Assembly (NCBI GenBank): GCA_038030265.1
Contig: CM075943.1
Span: forward strand, 45,880,001 to 45,944,000
Length of the DNA: 64,000 nt
Origin: Corythucha ciliata
Taxonomy: Eukaryota; Arthropoda; Insecta; Hemiptera; Tingidae
Direction of reading: 5' to 3'
Made by a program: the position numbers and the translations under genes. Under the pieces are notes generated by a model that saw only the letters and a program-made list of their open reading frames with translations, was not told the origin of the DNA and did not search any database. Shown here piece after piece: positions 23,507 to 35,031 of this stretch (its first letter is position 1; each line of letters starts with the position of its first letter).

Positions 23507-26500
23507 TTAAATTCTCATGCCACATTCTTTGAGGAAGTCTAGAATTTTTTTATAAACTGTGAGGGTGGAACTGCCAATCAGAGATTCATAATTTACCGGT
23601 TGCGGAATTACTTTTGAGAGGTTCATGAATAATTTATTTCTTTGGCTTGAATATTTATTGCACAACATTACTAGGTGGCATAAGTCCTCTTCATCGCCGC
23701 AAACAACGCAATTGGGATGCTCCCTCTGTCCGATCCTATGTAGGTAAGCACCACACAGACCATGGTTGGTGCGTAAACGAGTAATGACTGAACACTCAGC
23801 TTTGGTTAGGTTCATATCTGTAAACCATGGGAACTGCCTAATGGAAGGATTGATCTTGAAATAAAATGCTCCTGATGTCACCACCAGCAACGAGTTCTGC
23901 CATTCTTCCCGGAAACGTGATTTGTGGTAGCATTTTGCATCTGATATTGGTAGATTAACATTTACTTCACTTCCATTAGATGCTGCTGCTTTAGCCAAGG
24001 AATCTACGATTTCATTCCCATTTATACCACAGTGGCCCTTTACCCATCCGAAATATATCCTAATACCACAGGATAACTCAATTTCGCCTAGCTTGTCCAA
24101 GATATTTGCAACTATATAGTTCGAATTTGAAGTTTTGCCTATTCCTTCCAGGCTATGAATAGCACTAGACGAATCAGACAGAATGCATACATTTTCAGCA
24201 AGATTAATGTTATTCTTTATGTATTCTAGCGCTTTGAACAAGGCGTAAAGTTCAGCTGAAAAAACGGAAAATTTGGGGGGCAGTTTATACATTTCACTTG
24301 TGTTGCCTTTCGGGTCATAAATTGCACATCCTACTTCACCATTTATTTTCGAACCATCGCTAAATATGAGATAAAGTTTTTCGTGTATGTTGGCTATGTC
24401 TGATTGAAATACCGAGTCGGCGTAAGCTTTTGGGAAGGTTGAATAATCCCGGAGATTACGTATTCGTTTTTGGAGTTTCATAGAGTCGAAGCTTATACTG
24501 GAGAAAGGATGTTTATCCGAGGTGTGCATGCTACGGATATCTTGAACTGTTCTCAAGTACGCATCAATCAAAGGAGGAGATTTCAATTTTTGCCAAAAAC
24601 GCTTAGTCAGAACTTTGATATTTACTGAGTGTATTTTCTTGTAAAGAGAGCTACAATGAGAATAAAGATTTATTACATGGTTCGTGGCTAACCTTTCCCG
24701 GCGAATATTTAAGGGTGGTTCACATGCTTCCACCTGCATGGCATTTATTGGTGTGGATGGAAGACAACCTAAGCATACACTGATACACTTGTTTTGGAAA
24801 ATGTCAAGCCTCCGGAGGTGGCAGTTACTCGCAGCGCCATAGAAGATGCTTCCAAAATCCAAGGTGTTGCGTATGCAAGCTCGATAAAAAAGTAAAGCAG
24901 TGGACGGGTCAGCGCCCCACTTATTGGCAGCAAAGCATCTCAGAATATTGAATAACCGTTCCCCTTTAATAAGTAGGGAATCAATGTGTGATCTCCATAG
25001 TAGTTTTCGATCCAGGACGATGCCCAAGAATTTTACTGTGTGTGCAACGCTCAACGCCATACCCCCCAAATTAATTTCACTTATAATAGGCAGGATTCTT
25101 TGTTTTGAGAAAGGGCAGACTACTGATTTCATTGGAGAAATCGTCTGATCGTTACTGGCAGCCCAATCCATAAATAAGTGAACACCATTATTTAGAACCT
25201 CAATACACGACTCAATCGACTTCTGAGATGTGTAAATGCATACGTCATCCGCGAATTGCGTCACGCTAACCTGGGGAGGCAACCCCTGTTGTAGGTCGTA
25301 AGCGTAAACGCAATATAAAAGTGGGCTTAATATACCTCCTTGAGGCAGACCTCGATAAGTCCAGAATGGGCCAAAAATGGAGTCCCCAATCTGTAAATAG
25401 TTCACTCGTGAAATTAAAGTCTTATAGATATTTTGAATGAGAGTTGATGGAATTCCTATATTTATCATTTTTTGGACCAAAACATTGACGTCGACGCTGT
25501 CATATGCTCCAGAAATATCAAAGAATACCGCGAGCAAAGGTTTATGGTCTGAGAATGCGTTGTGTATATCAAAAATTAGCTTGGTTTGGGCGTGATGGAC
25601 TGACTTACTTTTCCGAAATTCGAATTGAGATTCTGGCAGCTTACCATTGCTTTCCAGCCACCACTGCAGCATGTTCTTAATCATTCGTTCATAGGTTTTA
25701 AGTACACATGATGTTAGGGCAATGGGTCGGTAAGATGTGGCGTGGCCTGGATCTTTATTAGGTTTTAATATTAGAATAATACGACTCTTTTTCCACGAGT
25801 GAGGGAAGTCTAGTTTTTTAGTCAAAATTCTGTTGAATATATTTAAGAGGGTCAATTTAGAAGAAGAAGGTAGGTTATCGAGCATGGAGTAATGGACTTG
25901 ATCCATTCCTGGCGCAGAGTTATTCACCGTTTTCAGAGCATTGCTCAATTCCCTAATTGAAAAAAGTTCTGTGATAGGAGAATTATACGCTGGCGCTTCA
26001 AAATGACTATTTGGAACTGGACCTTGAGGGAATAAATTATGATAAAATCATCTGTCCCTTCTCCTTGAAGGACGTGGGGATTAGGATTAGACCACATATT
26101 CTTAAAATGTTTCAGCATTGACCATATTTCTTTTACAGGTGTTTGACTATTTAAAGAAGAGCAATACGTTCTCCAGGAGGAACGTTTTGCTTGCAATATT
26201 GCTTTTTGTACCTCCGCTGTCTTGCGTTTGTATAAAACGAAATTTGGTAAGGATGGTGAGTGTTTGTATGTGGCGAGGGCCGCTTTCTTTTCTCGTACTG
26301 CTTTGTCACACTCCGACGTCCACCAATGTTTAGTTAGCTTTTTCGAATTTTTGGAGACCTGTGCATGGGTAGGGATAGCTGCTTCACAGGCATTATTCAA
26401 ACACTTTTCAAACATTTCGTACGTTACCGTATTAGATTCCATTTCAGAAGTATACTTATCCATGAGTTGTGAGAAAAGAGGCCAATTAGCCTTTTTAACA

Positions 26501-27216
26501 TTCCACTTCCTCGCAGAAGTCACCGGAGAGGAAGAGGGTGAATTACCTATCGTTATGTTAATAGGGTAATGGTCGGAACCCATTGGGTCACCCATTACCT
26601 CCCATATTGCTTCAGATGCTATATCAGGGGTTGCAACAGTGATGTCTACAGCAGATTTTCTAGTCTGATGCGGGCCTCGGAAAAGAGTGGCAGTTCCATC
26701 GTTAAGGTAAACAAGATTGTGTTCTTCGAGAGCGTCTAAAAGGGCTCTGCCTTTGTTGTCGGTCCAGTCAGAACCAAATGAAGTATGATGGACATTGAAA
26801 TCACCAGACAGAATGAATGGTTTTGGAATATTTCTAATCAATTGGTTCCAGGCGCTGTGTGGAATATTGTGGATAGGATTACTGTAAATTGAAACAATGG
26901 ACAGGGGGGCTAAATTTCTTCTCGGTATTTGTACACCAACAACCATAATATTGGGTATTGGATTGTCTATGTGAAGCTGTCTATACGCCACCGAATTTTT
27001 TATTAAAATGGCGACACCTTCATTCCCATCGAGTCTGTCCCTACGTAGAACAGAAAAGTTTGGGAGATGACAACGCTGGGAAGGGCGAAGCTTTGTCTCT
27101 GAAATAGCTATGACGTCAATATCGCGGTTTTCTAAGCATTTTTCTAGTATTCCTAGTTTTTGTTTGAGAGAACGTGCGTTCCACTGCAATAGCTTAAGAT
27201 TATTTAAACCATCCAT
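23507..27216 (-). pseudogene. I-type LINE ORF2: endonuclease-RT-RNase H with one frameshift
   Basis: The protein would nick DNA, copy the element RNA and degrade the RNA strand. The ATG at 27216 gives an N-terminal exonuclease/endonuclease/phosphatase domain with LKLLQWNARS, ISETKL, SGDFNVHH and GSDHYP all present. A one-base indel near 26040 shifts the frame just before the RT. The RT runs with SYRPIALTS, FFDISGAYD, GLPQGGILSP and QFADDVC. RNase H has DGSKINGE, SAELYAL, LSDSSSAI and VKGHCGINGNE. A C-terminal Cys/His motif (NCVVCGDEEDLCHLVMLC) follows near 23680. All catalytic signatures are intact. An ATG at 27330 would overlap ORF1, so I prefer 27216. Confidence 0.9.
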
Positions 27217-27217
27217 A

Positions 27218-28015
27218 TTAGTAGTCCATTTCTTCCTCATTTTGACCCCTGGAATGATCACCGCGGGACACATCATCGATATCTTTATTTTCTTGGACCA
27301 TGTTAAGCAAAACTTTTCCGATGCTGTCAATCATCTCTTTTTGAGATAAGTGGCTGCCCCGGATGATGGAAGCTAATTTTTTCAAGATAATACTATACTT
27401 TTCTGCCTCTGAGGTCGCATGAGGGTTAGGTACCATCTGGATTTTCTCGCGAGGATCAGTAATTAATTGTTGTTGTTCTTTAACGAAAGGGACTGAGGAA
27501 TGCCCGGAATTTTTAGCTGAACGGTGCGTCCTGACAAACGTTTTGCGGAAGCGGCGCCGATTAGATTCGCTTGAACTAGGAAGAGCAGGAAAGTTTTGGT
27601 CATATTCGAGGGAGTCACTGAGATTATTTAAAGCGTCAAACTTGTTACTTGTAGACACTACTTTTGAAAAGGAGACGTCCAAGTACTTTTTCCGGTTCTC
27701 TTCTACAGCGGCTTTGTAGGCCTCACATTCCCTACTGTTTGCTAGATGACGTAGAGAGCAAAGAGGGCAGCTTCCTTCGCTGTCCGATTTGGGCCAATCC
27801 TTTAGAACGTGATTATCACCACATTTCAAGCAACGTTGTCTACTTCGGCATTGCACCGCAGTATGATTAAACCGAAGGCACTTACCACACTGGCGGACTG
27901 ACGGAATGAATGGCCGAACCCTGCAGGGAAATGTTAAATTCGGTGCCATCCACTGATCCACCCCTTCCCCATGTGTAATTTCATTTATGATTCTGGACCG
28001 GCAGCTGGCGCACAT
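27218..28015 (-). pseudogene. I-type LINE ORF1, gag-like, 5'-truncated
   Basis: This ORF (about 265 codons) encodes the nucleic-acid-binding partner of ORF2. Cys/His knuckles are clear: CGKCLRFNHTAVQC, then CLKCGDNHVLKDW (an altered CCHC), then CPLCSLRHLANSREC. Only the 'IPSVRQCGKC' tail of the domain that normally precedes the knuckles remains, and a stop lies just upstream in frame, so the N-terminal half is missing. A serine- and charge-rich C-terminus ends at TAA, one base before the ORF2 ATG (TAATATG). That arrangement would allow ORF2 translation by termination-reinitiation, which is an inference. Confidence 0.8.
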
Positions 28016-28063
28016 TTCATCGCTTTTTCAAAAATCTACCTCCTCCTCACATTAATAATTTGC

Positions 28064-28069
28064 TTTAAT
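28064..28069 (-). terminator. Possible poly-A signal ATTAAA of the IR gene
   Basis: ATTAAA lies about 90 bases after the IR stop codon, just before the LINE ORF1 region. The position fits a polyadenylation signal, but the motif is common in AT-rich sequence. Confidence 0.35.
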
Positions 28070-28157
28070 AATTATTGATCCTCATTTGTCAGAAAAAGTA
28101 CATTTTCACAACAGAACTAGTGGGTTTGCCGTGAGATCAATAGGAAAGTGCAGCTCC

Positions 28158-30777
28158 TCACGGAAGGATTTGAGTCTTCTTTGGCCTCCCTTTTATCTTT
28201 GCCTTCGACGATTTCCTTAATAAAGAAAAAAAACAACAAAAAAACACGAGTTTATATCAGTTCTGGTGGGGTGGCAGAGGGAAGGGAGTTGTCTTACCAA
28301 GTCAAAGTAATTATTAATTCGAGTAAAAACGTCACGGCCGACAGTCCAACGCCGGCCAGGAAAATGTAGATGACGTAACGAAATTCGGTTAGCCCGACGC
28401 TTACGAAGTTACGTCTTTTCGAATGACAAACGGGTTTGTCCGTCAATAGGTTGTCCGAAATTCTCTTCCAGTGACCTGATTCTCGTTGCCAGCAAAGCCT
28501 TTTTTTGTGTGTGTGTGTTATAATTAGTGAGTGGCGAACAAAATAAAGTTGTTTACGGTGAAGGTGGGGGGATTTACATTCGGGCGAAATGTTCCCTCAG
28601 ACCGGATTTCCTTTGAACGCCCACCGATAGATTGGGAATTCTAAAGAGATTTATGTCATCTAAATCGCACTTTTCTTCCTCGAAATAGTAATGGCCGATC
28701 ATTCGGTAGGCGACGTTGACTTCAGTCTGAACACACACAACAAATGAACCTGCAGCTGCAGGCACACTGTTCGTTACTTACATTAAAGCCGTACTGTCGA
28801 CTTCTGACTAAGTCGACTCCATTTCTAGCAAAGCAAAACGCGGATCTTCCTTGGGGCTTGATTTTCTTTTCGTTCAACTTGCCGAATAATTTCGGGCCCA
28901 CCCTTATGGACTCCTTTTGTTTCGACAATGTTTAAAGTTTCTTTGACTTTAATTTTTCAACAATTTAATAGACGCAGTTACCTACTTTTAAATATAAGTG
29001 ATTGTACCCAGTGTCAAGAATTTTCAATGTCAGAGGACTGTCGACGAAATCGTTCAGATTTTTAATGACCGGAGACGTTGACTGAAGCATGGCCACGAGT
29101 TTGGCGGAGTACGATGTGTACAGAAATAGAGCGCACAGTGATATGACCAAAAGAACAATTCTGACCGAATTACCTTGCGGGCTAAAGTGTGTTCCTAATA
29201 TGGACGGCGGAAATTTAATTTAGTTTTTTTTTTTTTAACTGACCCTCCCCGTTTCGCCCACCTTGCTGGCATATGAATCCGACGACTATTGACACGACGT
29301 CGGCAATGGACAAACGTTCTTGAAATAAAGGCCAACGACTGTTTCGTGTTAGAAAAAGTTCCAAGCATAGCATGGCTACACTGATGACTATGATGACTCC
29401 TGTGGCGATCCAGACAAGTTCGGTGAACGGTAGGAGGTAAATGTTGTAAATATAGGACTGTGTGGGCTGGCGGAAAACTATGCCCGTCCTGTGGACAGGC
29501 GGGGAGACGTCTTGAAGACAGAAAAAAAAAGAATTCGTTATAGTTACAAATTACTTGAATTCAAACGTGTCCAAAACGTAATCAACGGCTATTCGTCTGT
29601 CATTTCTCATTATAAGCCCGGTGACTGACACGTCAGCTTCGTTTCTCTGCATTTTAGCAAGAACACCATCAGTGTACATTCCATTTTCATCTATCACATA
29701 GCCCACATCGTCCACGACCATTAAATTTATTCTGGAAATGCCCCAAAATCATTTAAACCGCTTGATGGTGTTCAACTAGTGTGGATGTGGTGGTGGAGGG
29801 GGGGGGGTTGTTACGTGAAATTGAGCTGGCACCCGAGTAGCTTAATCAGAGGCCACTGAATTTTAGATGTAAAATCATACTCGGGATGCCTCAAATCTTC
29901 GGGCGTTTTTGCCACGTCCTGATATGCGAGCTATTAACAACAACAAATGTGGAATTGATAGAGTGATCTGCGGTGGTGGTGGTGGTGGTGGTGGGGGGGG
30001 GGAGGCAACAGAAACTAACGCTGACAACCGCGGTTATTTCGCTGCCCTGAAAATTGTATCGCTCGTCGCGTCGATCCACTAAAACCAACGTTCCGTTCAT
30101 CGCGGTGAAGCCCGCGCTTAAAAAAATCACCGGTTTCGCCTCCGTTATTTTATAGACTTCGGTAAAATGAATTGTCGACGACGTGTAATTCGCTATAGTG
30201 ACGCAACTGCCTGGCAAAACGTAGGCGTTTTGAATTGCCACCCAAACTTCAGCGTCATTTCCTTTTTCTTCGACCGCCCTCGTTGTAAACAACCACTCAG
30301 TGTGCGGGTTGAATAATTTTTTATCGGAAATCTGTCAAAGTTTAATTTTGATCATTAAAATACAAATTCTGACCAAACCCAGTGGGCATGGTGGAAGGGG
30401 AGAACCAACCGCGTTAATTAAAGCACAACTTTGAGGACAAGTCAAGTCTATTACAGCGCCGTTCCTTTGCTCGTTTTTCCAGTCGAGGAAATGAGATGAA
30501 AAGACCACGGTAATGCTTTGATTCGACAAATATTTCAAGTTCCTCGCTCTCTCGCCTGTGTGATTAAGACAAAAATGAGGGGGAGGAGAGGGGATTACAA
30601 AATACGTTTACGTGTAAATTGAATAAACAACTTACTCGGGTCCCCGCAATCAAAAACAACGATGGAATAAATGTTTTTTAGTTTGAAAAATTGCCCGACG
30701 TACTGAACGTGAATCGAGGCGAACGCCTGTTGTAAGCAAGCCGCAAACAGAACGTGACGGATAAAGTTGCCGAACAT
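28158..30777 (-). CDS. Ionotropic receptor, IR75-like, 11 exons
   Basis: A chemosensory-type variant ionotropic glutamate receptor, expected in the plasma membrane as part of a ligand-gated cation channel. Exons: 30777-30636, 30555-30410, 30331-30020, 29930-29815, 29731-29555, 29488-29262, 29194-28986, 28913-28782, 28726-28578, 28498-28298, 28215-28158. All ten introns are GT-AG, 55-89 bases, and phases agree, giving 622 residues. Residues 1-21 form a signal peptide. The S1 half is near 201-310 (GLIMRNDRR with the arginine typical of IRs), M1 about 322-340, pore with FICQQGTHF about 367-377, M3 with YTSYSAKLVAMLQ about 395-410, S2 about 411-560 (FEEEKCDLDDINLF, IR75-like), and M4 about 578-602. 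No stop or frameshift. The weakest splice calls are the acceptors at 28913 and 28498. IR75 is my best subfamily; another divergent IR is possible. Confidence 0.88.
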
Positions 30778-31375
30778 TTTGTGATCTTTTCCGAGGTCGG
30801 CCGTCCCTCTTAAAAGGGGAAAACGTTACGCTCGTTTGCTCAATTATACACGTTGTTCGTCACTCATTGATGACATGAAGACAGAAGACCGAGACGATAT
30901 GGGACAAAGGGTGTGCAGGCAGACGAGGTTGGGGGGCTTGCCTTGAATTAAAAATCAAAGAAAACGTTGGAAAAGGGGGAGAATCTTCATCACATATTAA
31001 ATTGAATGTATACGAGTCCCTTTTAAGAGGTTTTTAGGGACGTCGGTCGATGTTTCAATCCTTTCACTCCCCCCCCCCCTTTCCTTGGGTTTTCGCACAT
31101 TCTCACGTTTCTCTACAACACCAATAGTTCAGGTCCCCGTCCAACCACCTCACAAGTCCCATACATTACACGTACGGAGAGGAACCACGTTTTTTTCAAT
31201 ATTTTATACCCAGGGGCGCGGGTTGGGGGGGGGGGGTGTCACACCCCTCCAAAATTCGGTGAACGATTTCTCAGGTGGTAAAACTCGCTCCAAATTGTAC
31301 TTTCGGGTGGCAAAATCCCTTTTTAAGTGGACAAACTTGAGGTGGAAATTGCGGCCCAGCGAAAGCGAAATTTTG
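30778..31375. other. Upstream flank of the IR gene, poly-G/C tracts
   Basis: A TATA-like TTTTAAGA on the minus strand (about 30809-30816) sits some 35 bases before the IR start codon and could be its core promoter; this is weak. C11 at 31069-31079 and G12 at 31225-31236 lie further out. No other gene is seen. Confidence 0.4.
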
Positions 31376-31720
31376 GCCCGTAAGCTAGCAAGTTCTGGGC
31401 CTTTCTTTTAGTAGGGGCAGACCCTGGACCTGACGAGTACCGTATAATTAGTCAAGCCAGATATTAGTGATTGTGCAAGTTCGGGTCATAATTAGAGTGA
31501 AATTACAAGTTTCCTAGCTGAATATTCGGGAAATTGCAAGTTTCATGTCTTTACTAACGTGAATAAATTGCAATTTTATTGTATTTGTTTTCGCTAAATT
31601 GCAAGTTTCTCATCTTCTTTCTAGTGATTGTGGAACCCGGTCTGGCCGCCCACCACAGCGCCCAAAATCTGATGTTAGCCGAAAAAATTGCAACCATCCT
31701 TTCTATACGACCTTAGGCGG
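31376..31720. repeat. Dispersed repeat related to 15.96-16.26 kb
   Basis: The segment shares 'GGGCCTTTCTTTTAGTAGG', 'GTGCAAGTTCG', 'GAATATTCGGGAAATTGCAAG' and 'ACCCGGTCTGGCCGCCCAC' with copies at 16.05-16.25 and 19.18-19.31 kb, in the same order. It is non-coding. Confidence 0.55.
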
Positions 31721-33075
31721 CTAAGATTGAGAAAACAAGCTAAATTGCTGTTCTTGGGTAACTACGCGGCTAAAAGTTCAAAAAACGTTAATATTCTTGG
31801 CTAAAATTTCGAAAAAAACGCCAAAATTGAGAAAAAAGGCTCATATAGTGCTTCGGGAAAATCTGCGACTAAAATTAAGATAAGCTCTAATTCCCAAACC
31901 CTCGAATTTGGTCTTTATCTTCACCGTCATCTCCTTCTGGTCCAATATGTCTTATTCCCCCTCTCCCCCGCCTCATACAATTTCTTAAATTTTGCCTCCC
32001 AGAGCTATCGCCATGATCCGGCCCTGGGGGGAGGGCAACGTTTTAAGAATAATGTATGTATGCTCAGGAGTAAAAAATAGGAGTGAAATAGCTGATTTAC
32101 TTCACTTAGGACAGGGTTGAAGAATAAATTGTTACTAAGTGTTACTAAGAGGCTAGAAGTATAGAAACGACAATTTTCAGCTTCTAAAGGCAAGTTCGTG
32201 TCTCAAAATGCGAAAAACTATCTCCAATTCGCAGCGAAAAGTTGCTAACTCATGGATAAAACTGAGAAAAATCGGTAATTAGTGGCTGAAATGAGGAAAA
32301 ACACGAATTCACTGCAAAATTCACGGCTAAAATTATGAAAATCACTAAAATTACACACCACGGCTAGAATGAAGAAAAATTGCTAATTCATGGATAAAAT
32401 TGATAAGAAGCGCTGAATTAAGGAAAACGCGTTAGGTAATTCGCGGCGAAAGTTGGAGGAACTCTAATTCGTCGATGAAACTAAGAAAAATCCGAAATTA
32501 GCGGCTAAAATCAAGAAAATGGCTAACTGGGGGGTAATTTGAGAAACTTTGCTAATTTACAGAAAATTGAGAAATCAGGAAAAACATTCTGATAAATTGC
32601 TAATTGACGGCTAAAATGGTGAAAAATTGCTCAAATAAAATAAACAGCTAATTCGCGGCTATCACCGATAAAATTGAGAAAGAAGCGCTGACCGGTGGAA
32701 AAAACCCTAATTCCCGGTTAAAATGGAGAAAAATCCCATTCAGCAGCCCGAAGGCAGCCATTTGCAGGCAGTCTGAAGGTAACTTCGTGGCTGAAAGTGA
32801 ACAAAATCGCTAAATGATGATAATGCGCTTATTCTTGGATATAATTTCAAAAACAACGTTAATTCGCAGCGACATTAGCTATTTCACAGAAATAAATTGA
32901 ATAAATGGCAAGACGCGGTTTCCGAAGACAACTTCGTGGCTAAAATTAGAAAATATAGCGCTAATTCACGGGTAAAATCGGTTATTAGCGGCGATGAAAT
33001 TGAGAAGAAGTGATGATGAGTGGAAAAACCCGCTGATTCGCGGCTCCTGAAGGCAACTTCACGGAGGCGTTGGTA
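31721..33075 (-). repeat. Degenerate short-period array, family A (reverse orientation)
   Basis: More than 30 imperfect units of about 30-40 bases resemble 'GAAAAATCGCTAATTCGCGG' followed by 'CTAAAATTGA'. Read on the minus strand this is the family A consensus seen at 6.9-7.2 and 44.5-45.2 kb. No unit is exactly conserved, and the array has no coding capacity. Confidence 0.65.
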
Positions 33076-33202
33076 AAAGATTCACCCGGCCAAATGTCTA
33101 AGGCCGGCACTGCAAATGCTTCAATGAGCTGCTGCCACAGGGCTCATTTTTTGTGCAAATGGAAAACGCTTTTATACTGTGGTTAACTTGTGTTGTTGAA
33201 GT

Positions 33203-33367
33203 TTTAGTCGTCAGGCGGTAATTAATAAGACCGAGACTAAATGAAGAACTATTTTTTTACGACCAAAGACAAAAAAGCAACTGACTTTATTTTTACGTGT
33301 TGATGAAAATGATTAAAATTAAATGTAAAGTTTGTAATGAAGCAGTGGACAACTGTGCTGCCACATT
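33203..33367 (-). repeat. 3' LTR of the gypsy element
   Basis: This is a direct repeat of 37664-37828. It lies downstream of the integrase frame on the minus strand and follows the purine tract at about 33370-33380. Confidence 0.9.
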
Positions 33368-33402
33368 ACTCCTCCCTCAGTAACTGAGTTACGAGACCAG
33401 TA

Positions 33403-34429
33403 TCAAGTCGCGTGCAAAATGTACGCTGGCTTAAGGCGATCAATGGAAATATTTACTTCTTTGTTTTTTATGAGAAGTGTGAAGTATTTTTCTGTTCTTG
33501 TTTTTACTGGAAATGGACCATCATACGCCGGTTGAAGGGGTTTCTTGACATGGTCGACTCGGACGAAGGCGTGCGTTGTTGTCGCCATGTCACGGTGGAC
33601 GTAAATTTTGTTGTTCGTCGAGTGACACCGAGTGTTTAGGGGCTTCAGATTATCCATCTGCCGGATTAAATTGTTACGAACGACTCGGGCTCGAAGAGGT
33701 CACTTGTGACTTTTCGAAAAATTGTCCCGGCAGCTTGATAGTCTTGTCGTAGACCATTGTGGCGATTGAGTGTTTGGATTCCTCGTGAACTGCTGCTCGC
33801 AATCCAATCGGTAGCGTGTCAGTCCATTTCAAAGAACTGTTAGATTTTATCGCTGTTTTTATTGTTCTGTGAAGCCTTTCAACTTTCCCATTGGACTGAG
33901 GATGAAACGCAGTCGTATGCTGAATTTTCGAACCACAAACTGAAGCGAGATGTTTGAAAATTGCTGAAGTGAACTGTCTGCCTTGATCAGTTATTATTTG
34001 TTGTGGTACGACGAACCGGCTAATCCAGTTGAAGTAAAAAGTCTTCGCAACCGTCTCTGCTGTTATGTTGTGAAGTGGAATAACTTCCATCCAGCTCGAG
34101 AAACGATCGATACAGGTCAAACAGTAGGAGTAGCCATCAGAGGGGGGAAGGGGTCCGATTATGTCAATGTGAACGACGCTGAACCTGCCATCTGGCTCAT
34201 GATATGCACCGAGGGCCGATTTGTTGTGCCGATAAATTTTGTTTTTCTGGCAACTGACGCAACTTTTGGCCCATACCCGAACATCATGTTTGATTCCTTG
34301 CCAAACAAAAAGATTAGTCATTTGTTTGACTGTAGACTTTACTCCAGGGTGAGCCATGTTGTGGATTTGATTAAACATTTGAAGTCGGTACTTCTTGGGC
34401 AGGTACGGTCGAATTATTGGAGTTGACAC
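33403..34429 (-). pseudogene. gypsy integrase with C-terminal tail, one frameshift
   Basis: Integrase inserts the element DNA. The frame at 34429-33674 has an H2C2 finger (HNMAHPGV ... CVSCQ), then the D,D,E core: HIDIIGP, ITDQGRQF and NGKVERLHR. After a frameshift near 33690, the tail continues at 33657-33403 with FVRVDHVKKPLQPAYDGPF, the strand-rich module that ends many gypsy integrases. The catalytic triad is intact. The start is artificial, since the integrase is part of a polyprotein interrupted upstream by the 441-bp insertion. Confidence 0.88.
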
Positions 34430-34590
34430 ATCACACCAGAGGATTTTCCCGGAACGAAGAGGGTACTGTCTAAAATGGAGCGATGTGGTGTTTTCTTTTT
34501 TTAGTTTGTCTAGTTCTCCGTCTTGTTCTTGCTCTTCAGCGATTTTTTCGTAGTCGACGATAGAAAGTTCGTCGATCCTTGATAGGTAGT

Positions 34591-35031
34591 GTACCGATGT
34601 GCTACTTCATTATTACAATAAAAGAACGACATATGGGAAAATAAAAACAATTAATCAGTTCCGTTTTGGAATTTGATGCGAGTGTGGATTTCAAAAAGAG
34701 CTCGACCACGGAGTACTCGCTGTGCACTAAACATATCGTCGTGATAAAAAAGAAATTTCAATACAACAACTACGGCGCGTGAAACAACAGAATTCTTCTC
34801 AACGAAAACATCGAAGAAATCATTAATATCTACGGATACGTCGACACTTCGGAGTTCAACCCCTTTCTTCACATCCTTCACGTCTCGATGACCGAAGACC
34901 GGATTTTTATGAAAGAAAGTTTTCCGCCATTTTGAAAAAAATATAAAATAATTACAAATTAACATTAATTTCCCTTTCAGCTTTTTTTTTTTTAAAACAT
35001 CAAATTACTTATATACACCGGAAACGATACA
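34591..35031. mobile_element. 441-bp insertion inside gypsy pol, possible solo LTR
   Basis: The pol reading frame is cut between the RNase H end and the integrase N-terminus. GTAG flanks the insert on both sides (34587-34590 and 35032-35035), and deleting the insert plus one copy restores the pol frame. The insert begins TGTACCG and ends CGATACA (short inverted termini of TG...CA type). It contains TATATAAG near one end. It could be a solo LTR or a small TIR element. The 104-codon frame inside is not recognisable. Confidence 0.8.

Larger units (their letters stand above)
23421..28055 (-). mobile_element. I-clade LINE, nearly intact
   Basis: On the minus strand: ORF1 with CCHC knuckles, ORF2 with endonuclease, RT and RNase H, then a 3' end with a poly-A tail (T-run at 23423-23439 on the plus strand). 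RNase H, the RT motif GLPQGGILSP and gag-like ORF1 point to the I group. ORF1 lacks its usual N-terminal half, so the copy is 5'-truncated. It ends about 100 bases past the last IR exon. The only ORF2 lesion I find is one frameshift. No target duplication was confirmed. Confidence 0.85.

Noticed and set aside
33983..34426. 147-codon plus-strand frame opposite the integrase
   Set aside because: Antisense shadow of the gypsy integrase, whose motifs are unambiguous on the minus strand.
34651..34965. 104-codon minus-strand frame inside the gypsy element
   Set aside because: It lies wholly in the 441-bp insertion, matches nothing I recognise and is not part of pol.
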